DNA of 27,464 bases from an uncultured Bacteroides sp. (GTDB lineage Bacteria; Bacteroidota; Bacteroidia; Bacteroidales; Bacteroidaceae). The stretch is from contig NZ_CAJLKP010000080.1 in NCBI RefSeq assembly GCF_905207245.1, positions 1-27,464 of the forward strand, in the 5' to 3' direction. Shown here in pieces: positions 6,056-13,301 of this stretch (its first letter is position 1; each line of letters begins with the position of its first letter). The position numbers were made by a program, and so were the translations under genes. The notes beneath the pieces were generated by a model. It worked only from the letters and a program-made list of their open reading frames with translations, was not told the DNA's origin and searched no databases.

Positions 6056-7454
6056 CTTTCAGATTAGTCACATTCTTCTGCCCGATACCTTCGGCTGCGA
6101 GGTCCGGTCGGATATCTCCCCAGGTAACTTCACAATCATCTATCAGAATGTCGGATGCCGTATCAATATAGAACCCGTACGTCTTATCATGTACGAAGCC
6201 TTCGCCCACACAGGGACGCTTGTCATAAATGCCACCTTCATACGCCGTGCGCTTCTGCAACAGCAGGTTCACATCTTCAAAATAGATATGGTTCACTTTA
6301 TCGGGCGTATCGCCGCCTACAAAGATGCCGTTCTCGCTGATACACTTGATGTTCGTGAAGTAGATGCGGCTCACCTCTCCGCAACGTCCCTCGGTGGCTC
6401 CCTTCGGGAAACGCCAGCCGGCATCCTTATGATTGCCTACAGCACGCGGATAGGAAGTCACGTAAATAGGTTCCGCCTTTCCCCACCATACATCGGAGAA
6501 GAACATGCAGTCCACTATCATATTGGAGAAAATCACATTGGTCACCGTCCCCTCATCACGATTCTGAATACCGATACCCCGATTACTGTTCTTAATGATA
6601 CAGTTATTGAATAATACGTTATTAATCTTATCCATATTCTCCGACCCTATCTTGATGGCACAGGAGCGGGAAACCATGGTACAATTCGTCACCACAACAT
6701 CCTCGCACGAACCGTATTCCTCAAACTCACGGCGGTTTTTCAGGCAGATGCAATCGTCGCCCGACTCGATATGGCAATTGGCTATGCGGACGTTCTTTGA
6801 ATGGTCCACGTCGATACCGTCGCCATTGCGTATTTTCAGGTTGTTCAGGATGGAAATGCCGTCGATGGAAGCGTCGTTGCAGCCGATGAGGTGCACAGTC
6901 CAGTAGGCACTGTTGCGGATGGTTACATCACGAATCACTGTCTTCTCTATGTTGATAAGCGTCAGCACGTGCGGACGGGGGTCGAAGTCGGTCACCGGTT
7001 TCAGTTCGTAGGAGTCTTCCAGTTCTTTGCCCATAAAGGCGACGCCGTTCCCGTCAATCACACCTGTTCCGGTGATGGAGACTTGTTTCAGGTCTTTTCC
7101 GTAAATCCACATCATGCCCTCGCCGCGATTGTCGCGGAAAACACTCAGTGTATACGCCGCCTCATCGGGGTTGGCAATCAGACAGGAATTAGGTTCCAGA
7201 TGGAGATTCACAAAAGAAGCCAGCGCAAAAGGGCTGCACATGAAAGTGTATCCTGCCGGAACGAGAACTGTTCCGCCACCCGACTTGGAGCATACCTCAA
7301 TGGCAGTTTGTATGGCCGCAGCGTCATCGGTCTTGCCGTCGCCTTTGGCTCCGTAGTCCATAATGTTATAAATGTTTCCCCCGGTCTTCGGGGCGCTGCA
7401 AGCTCCTAACAGAAAAAGGCTGCATAGGGCAAACAAAAATACTTTTGCTTTCAT
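6048..7454 (-). CDS. GH28-fold beta-helix glycosidase, lipoprotein
   Basis: 468 residues with a lipoprotein signal peptide (LFLLGAC, lipidated C19). The opening NIYNIMDYGAKGDGKTDDAAAIQTAI is the standard start of GH28/pectate-lyase-like beta-helix enzymes, and the rest is a chain of short beta-helix rungs. Acidic active-site motifs are present: NGDGIDVD (D212, D215) and SGDDCICLK (D233, D234). The polygalacturonase GHG and RIK motifs are absent; their places hold SRSCAIKIGSE (262-272) and RGIGIQNRDEG. It is therefore unlikely to be a standard homogalacturonan hydrolase, and more likely acts on a substituted or unusual uronic-acid or rhamnogalacturonan-like linkage. It is last in the tight GH89 operon, 36 bases after the GH92 gene. 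Confidence 0.88.
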   Translation of the reverse strand: MKAKVFLFALCSLFLLGACSAPKTGGNIYNIMDYGAKGDGKTDDAAAIQTAIEVCSKSGGGTVLVPAGYTFMCSPFALASFVNLHLEPNSCLIANPDEAAYTLSVFRDNRGEGMMWIYGKDLKQVSITGTGVIDGNGVAFMGKELEDSYELKPVTDFDPRPHVLTLINIEKTVIRDVTIRNSAYWTVHLIGCNDASIDGISILNNLKIRNGDGIDVDHSKNVRIANCHIESGDDCICLKNRREFEEYGSCEDVVVTNCTMVSRSCAIKIGSENMDKINNVLFNNCIIKNSNRGIGIQNRDEGTVTNVIFSNMIVDCMFFSDVWWGKAEPIYVTSYPRAVGNHKDAGWRFPKGATEGRCGEVSRIYFTNIKCISENGIFVGGDTPDKVNHIYFEDVNLLLQKRTAYEGGIYDKRPCVGEGFVHDKTYGFYIDTASDILIDDCEVTWGDIRPDLAAEGIGQKNVTNLKVK

Positions 7455-7490
7455 AAGTATATCTTTTTAAAGTTATAAGCTATGAGTTTG

Positions 7491-9821
7491 TCACTCAACC
7501 ACATCCGGTGGACAGTCTTCCGGGCGTGCGCCCCACTCCTTATTGGGCTCAGGCCCCATCACAAACTCCATCACTCCACCATCCAGAATATCCTGATGGG
7601 TAATATAATTACGTGTATAGGGTTTCCCGTTCAGCGTTGCCGACTGGATATAGATATTCTTTTCCGATGCATTCCCGGCTTTCACGGTAAATACATTCCC
7701 ATTCTCAAGGTTCAGCGTGAGGCTGGGGAAGGAAGGACTGGCAAGCATATAATACGGCGTACCGGGACAGACGGGATAAAATCCCATAGCAGCAAACATA
7801 TACCAAGCCGACATCTGCCCTGCATCATCATTGCCCGAAAGCCCGCCCGAAGCATTCAGGTATTCAGTTTCCATGACGTGGCGGACGGCACGCTGGGTTT
7901 TCCAGGGCTGCCCTGCATAGTTGAACATGAAGGCAACCTGATGGCAAGGTTCATTCCCGTGCCAGTAGCGCCCTTCGCTGAACATGGAGTCCAGTTTGGA
8001 AATATAATTATCCTTTCCGCCCATACACTCCATAAGTCCGTAAGGGTCTTGCGGCACATACCATGTGTAGTGACAGGGAGCACCCTCGGTAATGAAGCGG
8101 GCAAAGTTGAACGCATTATCGGCATTCAGGAACGTGCCATCGGCATGACGACCCTGTGCATATCCGGTGCGGGGGTCGATGACATTGCGGTAATTGGCGG
8201 CACGCTGCATCAAAACCCGGTAATCTTCCGGTTTATCAAGGGCTTTTGCCACTTGTGCCAGCACGAAGTCATCATAAGCATACTCCAGAGTACGCGAAAC
8301 CTGTTCCTTCGTATGGAATGCATCGGACACACCGTCTTCAAGAGGAATATAACCATATTCCAGATAAGACGTCAACGCACGCCGCCCCATTCCGTCTTTA
8401 TAATCAGCAGGGTTGGAGGGAGTTTCAAAAGCATTCTTCCTCATGCCCTCGTAAGCCTTTGCAACATCGAAGTTGCGGACGCCTTTGATGTAAGCATCAC
8501 CTATGGCAGCTATGCAATGGTCGCCTATCATGGCAGCAGTATAACTGTTCCAGCAGGGAAAGATGGGCAACCAACCACCCTGTTCATATTTATGCACCAG
8601 AGATTGCATCATGTCTCCCCCTTTGGTGGGGAAAAGCAAATTGACGAGTGGGTGCAGGGCACGATAGGTATCCCACATACTGTAATCTTCATAATAAGTT
8701 TCTCCTACGGGCAATCGCTGTACCGGGGTGCCTTTGGCAAAAGAAGGATAACTTCCGTCCACATCATTGAACGCACGCGGCAGGAAGGAGGCACGATAGA
8801 AAGCGCTGTAGAACTTCTCTTTGTCCTCAAGATTCTCCGTCTCCACCTGTATGGAGGACAGATGCCGTTCCCAAATGCCATTCAGTTCCCGATGCGTCTT
8901 CTCAAAGTCCCAATGGGAGATTTCAGCAACCAGATTCTGCATAGCACCTTCCTGACCGGTAAAGGAAGAAGCGGCTTTTACCAACACCTCTTCGCCCGCT
9001 TCTACATCAAATTCGATATAGGCGCCAATCTGTGCTCCTTTCTCCATCCGGATGGTACGGGGAAACAGGGAATCTCCTTTAAATGTCCCGAAGTCCATTA
9101 TCTTCTTTTGGAAACGGACTATGAAATGCCCACTGTATCCGGCAGATTTTCCCCAGCCCTGATAAATGCGGTGAACGGGATTGTATCCGTAAATCTGATT
9201 GTTAATCGTGTCTACTGCAATGTATCCCTCTCCTTCGTCACTGTTGGGATTGACTACCAAATACCCTTTTCCTGCCTTATCATACGTAAAACGGAAGATA
9301 GCGGAACGGGAACGGGCGGTCATTTCCGCCTGAATGCCTTCATCCGGCAAGGAAACGGAATAATATGCCGGAGTAGCCTTTTCTTCCTGATGGGAAAAAC
9401 GGGTGGCACGGGCTTCCGGCTGCGGGCGCAGGGTAGCGAAAAGGGGCATAAGCGTCATCGAGCCGTAATCTTGTGTACAGCCGCCCACAATCCAGTGAGA
9501 GTTGCGGAAACCTTGCAGCAAAGTGTCCGCGTAGTAATAAGGAGCTATGCACTTCTGTTCCGTATCCCGCGTTTGGGGAGTCCAGAAGTTCATGCCGTTG
9601 GGTTCGAGTACTGCAGGAAGCGTTTGTCCGTATTCTTCGGTACTCTTGCCAAAGGTTCCGGCGGTGTGGGTGATGCTGGGAGAGGTGCCGACACGGGTAT
9701 CGACATAATCTAACAGCGACTTCTGTCCCCGCCCGTTATTCGGGAGAGAACAAGACGCAATACAGGACAGCGATGCAGCCGCCAATAGCATAGAGCAATA
9801 TATATAAGCAGTTCGTTTCAT
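7491..9821 (-). CDS. GH92-family exo-alpha-mannosidase, lipoprotein
   Basis: 776 residues with a lipoprotein signal peptide ending SCIASC. The mature protein starts LLDYVDTRVGTSPSITHT, the usual GH92 opening, and includes NGMNFWTPQTRD, YSMWDTYRALHPLVNLL, GGWLPIFPCWNSYT and the catalytic block GLSGNDDAGQMSAW (N664, D665, D666). It differs clearly from the GH92 at 686-2959 in the N-terminal sugar-binding part (an EYGQTLPAVLEPNGMNFW stretch not found there), so the two probably have different linkage preferences. Its ATG at 9821 directly follows the acetyltransferase stop (9822-9824) with no spacer, so translation is probably coupled. It likely acts in the periplasm or at the outer membrane on alpha-mannosides. 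Confidence 0.95.
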   Translation of the reverse strand: MKRTAYIYCSMLLAAASLSCIASCSLPNNGRGQKSLLDYVDTRVGTSPSITHTAGTFGKSTEEYGQTLPAVLEPNGMNFWTPQTRDTEQKCIAPYYYADTLLQGFRNSHWIVGGCTQDYGSMTLMPLFATLRPQPEARATRFSHQEEKATPAYYSVSLPDEGIQAEMTARSRSAIFRFTYDKAGKGYLVVNPNSDEGEGYIAVDTINNQIYGYNPVHRIYQGWGKSAGYSGHFIVRFQKKIMDFGTFKGDSLFPRTIRMEKGAQIGAYIEFDVEAGEEVLVKAASSFTGQEGAMQNLVAEISHWDFEKTHRELNGIWERHLSSIQVETENLEDKEKFYSAFYRASFLPRAFNDVDGSYPSFAKGTPVQRLPVGETYYEDYSMWDTYRALHPLVNLLFPTKGGDMMQSLVHKYEQGGWLPIFPCWNSYTAAMIGDHCIAAIGDAYIKGVRNFDVAKAYEGMRKNAFETPSNPADYKDGMGRRALTSYLEYGYIPLEDGVSDAFHTKEQVSRTLEYAYDDFVLAQVAKALDKPEDYRVLMQRAANYRNVIDPRTGYAQGRHADGTFLNADNAFNFARFITEGAPCHYTWYVPQDPYGLMECMGGKDNYISKLDSMFSEGRYWHGNEPCHQVAFMFNYAGQPWKTQRAVRHVMETEYLNASGGLSGNDDAGQMSAWYMFAAMGFYPVCPGTPYYMLASPSFPSLTLNLENGNVFTVKAGNASEKNIYIQSATLNGKPYTRNYITHQDILDGGVMEFVMGPEPNKEWGARPEDCPPDVVE

Positions 9822-10934
9822 TTATATTTTTATATAGATTTTCTTTTTATAGAGCGGATAACCACATGCCCCCATTATCAGCGTAAAAGCAATGGCATAG
9901 ACCGCAGACGCCAGATAAGGGTTGGTTATCAATGAGTGTATTCCTTCGTAAATGGCAGGCTTGCTTCCGGTGGCTCCGATAACAATCGCTACCACTTCGC
10001 TGAGCACGTAGAGAAACAACGGATTCACCCCGAATATCTCGAAGAAGCGGCACCAGTTTTTCTTCTCTTTCATGTCGATGAAGTAAATTAACAGGGCTTG
10101 CAGCATGGCAGCCAATCCGCAGGTGACCAGTACAAAGGTGGGCGACCAGATACGTTTGTTCAGCGGCAAAGCCTCCGTCAACACAAAACCGCATGCCATC
10201 AGGATGAAGCCGACTACAAACAGTTTCAGCGTTTTCTGCTCCAAGGTTTCCTTAGCCAGAATGAGCTTTCCGCAGCAGAAGCCTATCAATGTATGGGCAA
10301 TAGCGGACAAAGTACTGGTAAGTCCTTCCGGGTCTACCGGACTTTTATGATAAAGGTGGTCGGCGCCTAACACACTCCGGTCTATAATTGCCAGCAGATT
10401 CACATCATCCGGTGCATATCCGTTGCCTATACAGAGCAAAACAGTATAGCCTGCCAGCAGGATGCCAATGAGCCAACCTATATATTTATGATTGACATAC
10501 AAGGCAACAAAGGAAGCGATGCAATAGCACAAGGCTATACGTGGCAACACCCCCGTAAGCCGGAGATGGGCAAAAGGGAAGAAATCGCCGTCGCAGATAA
10601 AATCGAACCAGTGAATAGCCCAACCAATGCATAAAATAACGAAAGTGCGTTTCAATATCTTACGGACTACTGAGCCTGATGCCTGGAAATGGAACTTGCT
10701 CAAGGCAATATAAGTGGAAATTCCCATGATGAACAGGAAGAACGGAAACACCAGGTCACAAAGCGTCAGTCCGTTCCATGCGGAATGTTTCAGGGATTCG
10801 TAGGATAACTTTCCACCGGAATTATTGACGAGAATCATTCCGACGACAGTAATCCCTCGCAGCACGTCAAGCGAAAGCAAACGCTTTTTGGGCTGAGGAT
10901 TGAGAGTTGAGGGCTGAGAGTTTTTCATGTTCAA
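9822..10934 (-). CDS. Membrane acetyltransferase related to heparan-alpha-glucosaminide N-acetyltransferase (COG4299/NagX type)
   Basis: 370 residues with about ten hydrophobic segments, an inner-membrane protein. Family marks are RLLSLDVLRGITVVGMILVNN at 18-38 and HSAWNGLTLCDLVFPFFLFIMG from H50. The human lysosomal HGSNAT has the matching H-A-T-W-N-G-L-T block, whose histidine is the proposed acetyl carrier, so H50 is the likely equivalent. HGSNAT moves acetyl from cytosolic acetyl-CoA across the membrane to a terminal glucosamine; the same reaction here is an inference. It sits between GH89 (20 bases upstream) and GH92 (no gap). The first 15 residues (NSQPSTLNPQP) come from a 7-base tandem repeat and look non-native. 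M1 and M3 are both possible starts. Confidence 0.85.
   Translation of the reverse strand: MNMKNSQPSTLNPQPKKRLLSLDVLRGITVVGMILVNNSGGKLSYESLKHSAWNGLTLCDLVFPFFLFIMGISTYIALSKFHFQASGSVVRKILKRTFVILCIGWAIHWFDFICDGDFFPFAHLRLTGVLPRIALCYCIASFVALYVNHKYIGWLIGILLAGYTVLLCIGNGYAPDDVNLLAIIDRSVLGADHLYHKSPVDPEGLTSTLSAIAHTLIGFCCGKLILAKETLEQKTLKLFVVGFILMACGFVLTEALPLNKRIWSPTFVLVTCGLAAMLQALLIYFIDMKEKKNWCRFFEIFGVNPLFLYVLSEVVAIVIGATGSKPAIYEGIHSLITNPYLASAVYAIAFTLIMGACGYPLYKKKIYIKI
10891..10918. repeat. Four tandem 7-base units inside the 5' end of the acetyltransferase gene
   Basis: Plus-strand units GGCTGAG, GATTGAG, AGTTGAG and GGCTGAG lie end to end at 10891-10918. On the coding strand they read as CTCAGCC-type units and encode residues about 5-15, NSQPSTLNPQP. 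Because the unit is 7 bases, any gain or loss of one unit would shift the reading frame. Confidence 0.75.
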
Positions 10935-10954
10935 CAGGGGTTAATTAATTATCA

Positions 10955-13117
10955 CTAATCACTCACCATCGCCTTCTCAAACACCTCTTTCGCCACATCA
11001 ACGCTGTTTCCTTCGGAAGCTGAACCATACGGATTCTTCGCCAATGTCCAGGGCTCTTCCATTGCATAATAGTCCAGCTCGACTTCGGGTTTACCGTCCA
11101 ATTGGTCTTGAAGAGTTTGCCAGTAGGCTGCCCAGCGTTTATAGTAAAAGTCGCGTAAGATGCCATTCCACTCCTTATGCGCATAGTCGCGCAGACCACC
11201 ATTGTCGGCACATACACGATTGCCCCAGGTAGTTATCTGCACGCGGGCATTCCACTCGTACAAGTCTTTTTCTTCGGGAGTAGTGCCCAGATTACGCGCC
11301 TGTTCAATCCAACGGCCTACACGAAACTCGCTACGGGTACCCAAAAGGCGGTCTTGCAACAGCAATATATCCAGGAACTTCTGAGAGTCGCGGGCAAAGC
11401 TACGCTTATCAAAGCTCTTGAAATCAGCGATAGTCCGGTTATAAACAATGCGCCCTTTATCAGAAAGAGACTGGCGCACGATGTCTACCAAGTCATATTC
11501 AAAGTTATTGTTGCCACGATATTTATCAGCCACTTCGAGCATGAGCCGCGCGGCCTCTTCCGTAACAGTAGGGTCGTAATAGTTCTTCATCTTCGACCAG
11601 CTCGATGCCTGGAAGTTATTCATCGAAGGACGCCCGCAAAAGATGGACTCGTGAGGCCCCTGCTGGTTGTTTCCGAAAGGACAATTATAAATGGAGTTGG
11701 CAAGCAACGTCCATGCCTTTTCTATCTTCCCGTCTCTCACACCGTAGCGGGCAAAGAGATAATCCTTCAACCATTCCTCCTTGGTGAATTTCTCAGGACG
11801 CCAGGGAAGTTCGCACATCAGTTCAAACATAACCGGATTATTCTCCGAGCCTTCCATTGTCAGGCCGATGCCTTTCAGATGGGCAGCCAACGGATTATCT
11901 TTAGTCTGGTAGAAGTTATCGAGCAACTGGTCCATGCGGCCGTGCAGACCTACATTGCCACCAAAATTCAGCAACATACAAAACAGCCAGTCATGCTGCT
12001 CGTAACCTTTATCACGCTTCCAGATGGAAGGAATTCCCCACATGGGACGGCACTCGCTGAACAAATCCAGTATCAGCAAATCTCCGTTCTGCATATTCTT
12101 TATCATTTCCGGACGCGGATTTTCCGTCCAGCCCTGCACCACCCAAGTGGCTTTCGGGTTAACGCGCTTCATGGCTGCCATGATGGATTTGCCTGCCGCA
12201 TCGAAATCTACCGAAGCGGCATTCTCAGCTTCATGGAAAGGGTCCATGGAATAGTAATCAGCCTTGCCGAAGAGCTTTTCCTGTTCACGATAGTATAAGT
12301 CGGCTATCTCGGCAAAACGGGTATCGGTGGGTTGCAGGAAAGCGGGACGCGTGAAGCCGTTCCACAAATCGGATTTCGTCAGGTTCAGCCCCAACTTCTC
12401 GTCAGCATCATGGGGAACCATACCCGAATATCCGGGGAAAACAGGTTTTATGCCATATTCACGCATACGCTTCAGGATTTTCTTCTGCAAAGCTTCCTGC
12501 TGTGCATACCAAGAGTCGGGATTGGGGCCACCCCATCCCTCCAGATTATTCATGGCCCACCAGGCCAAGAAAGCGGGGCCGGCAATGAAACGGTTTATTT
12601 CTTCTTTAGCATAACCCAGTTTTTGAAGCATATTAAACCAGATACACTCTTGTCCCACAGCCGCCAAAGGCATGTTAATGCCATGCAGGGCCATCCAGTC
12701 GAGTTCACGTTCCCAACGCTCCCAGTTCCAGAAAGCCATGGTGTAGGAGTAGGTGCAATAATTGAAATCGTAGCGTAGCGAAAGAGAAGTTTCGTGACGC
12801 TCTTTTTGGGAAACAGGTGGCAATACCGGAGGAAGTTGTGCCTGCATACCATTCCAGGAGAGGTGAACGCCGGCGTAGTATTTCAGATACCAGTTGATGC
12901 CGGTTGCTATATTCACGTAGTTATTACCACGTACGACAACTTTATTACCTTTCTGGTCCAATTCAAAAAAGTCATTCGCATCTTTATTAAGTTCAATGAT
13001 GAATTTCTTCGATGCGCCCCGGTCTATTCTTTCGAGCAGACCGTTAATAGGATTGGCAGATAAGTGAACCGACAGGACGGTTGCAAACAGAATAAATAAA
13101 TAGAGTTTGATTTTCAT
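10955..13117 (-). CDS. GH89 alpha-N-acetylglucosaminidase (NAGLU family)
   Basis: 720 residues with a signal peptide (MKIKLYLFILFATVLSVHLSA). The N-terminal small domain (to about 100) leads into the NAGLU core: SLSLRYDFNYCTYSYTMAFW, WERELDWMALHGINMPLA and GQECIWFNMLQKLG. The probable acid/base is E296 in MDPFHEAE, and the probable nucleophile is E422 in LTMEGSENNP, by analogy with human NAGLU and the Clostridium enzyme. The length matches the catalytic family without the large extra modules seen in Clostridium. The enzyme releases terminal alpha-GlcNAc, as in heparan sulfate or GlcNAc-alpha-1,4-Gal-capped mucin. It is first in a leftward operon with a good -7 box at 13143-13150. Confidence 0.96.
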   Translation of the reverse strand: MKIKLYLFILFATVLSVHLSANPINGLLERIDRGASKKFIIELNKDANDFFELDQKGNKVVVRGNNYVNIATGINWYLKYYAGVHLSWNGMQAQLPPVLPPVSQKERHETSLSLRYDFNYCTYSYTMAFWNWERWERELDWMALHGINMPLAAVGQECIWFNMLQKLGYAKEEINRFIAGPAFLAWWAMNNLEGWGGPNPDSWYAQQEALQKKILKRMREYGIKPVFPGYSGMVPHDADEKLGLNLTKSDLWNGFTRPAFLQPTDTRFAEIADLYYREQEKLFGKADYYSMDPFHEAENAASVDFDAAGKSIMAAMKRVNPKATWVVQGWTENPRPEMIKNMQNGDLLILDLFSECRPMWGIPSIWKRDKGYEQHDWLFCMLLNFGGNVGLHGRMDQLLDNFYQTKDNPLAAHLKGIGLTMEGSENNPVMFELMCELPWRPEKFTKEEWLKDYLFARYGVRDGKIEKAWTLLANSIYNCPFGNNQQGPHESIFCGRPSMNNFQASSWSKMKNYYDPTVTEEAARLMLEVADKYRGNNNFEYDLVDIVRQSLSDKGRIVYNRTIADFKSFDKRSFARDSQKFLDILLLQDRLLGTRSEFRVGRWIEQARNLGTTPEEKDLYEWNARVQITTWGNRVCADNGGLRDYAHKEWNGILRDFYYKRWAAYWQTLQDQLDGKPEVELDYYAMEEPWTLAKNPYGSASEGNSVDVAKEVFEKAMVSD

Positions 13118-13142
13118 GGTATTTATTGTTCAGGATGATATG

Positions 13143-13171
13143 CAAAAGTAGGCGTTTTTTCTCTTAGAAAA
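13143..13171 (-). promoter_or_regulatory. Promoter of the GH89-acetyltransferase-GH92-GH28 operon
   Basis: Read on the minus strand, TACTTTTG (13150 to 13143) matches TAnnTTTG exactly, with TTTTC about 16 bases further upstream in the -33 region. Transcription would start some 7 bases on, leaving a leader of about 20 bases before the GH89 ATG at 13117. Confidence 0.55.
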
Positions 13172-13228
13172 GGGGAAAATAAGAAAGTTTGGGACGAATA
13201 TAGTAAAGAACGAGACAATATTACACGT

Positions 13229-13298
13229 AACAAGCTACGAGTAACAAGCTACGAGCTACAAGTATAGAGCAGCCACTTGTAGCTCGTTACTTGTAGCC
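13229..13298. repeat. Inverted and direct repeat (CTACGAG/CTACAAG words) between regulator and GH89
   Basis: A perfect 13-base stem joins ACGAGCTACAAGT (13251-13263) and ACTTGTAGCTCGT (13275-13287) around an 11-base loop. Around it the words GTAACAAGCTACGAG and TTACTTGTAGC repeat in both orientations. It lies just after the regulator stop codon and could be its transcript end, though no T-run follows on either strand. The rest of the 13118-13301 gap holds only the GH89 promoter. Confidence 0.65.
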
Positions 13299-13301
13299 CT
13301 C

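Noticed and set aside
7482..9713. A 743-codon open frame on the plus strand
   Set aside because: It lies wholly antisense to the GH92 lipoprotein gene, whose protein is clearly real, and the antisense translation shows no family motif.
11177..12298. A 373-codon plus-strand frame antisense to GH89
   Set aside because: Shadow of a strongly supported gene; no recognisable domain or start context.
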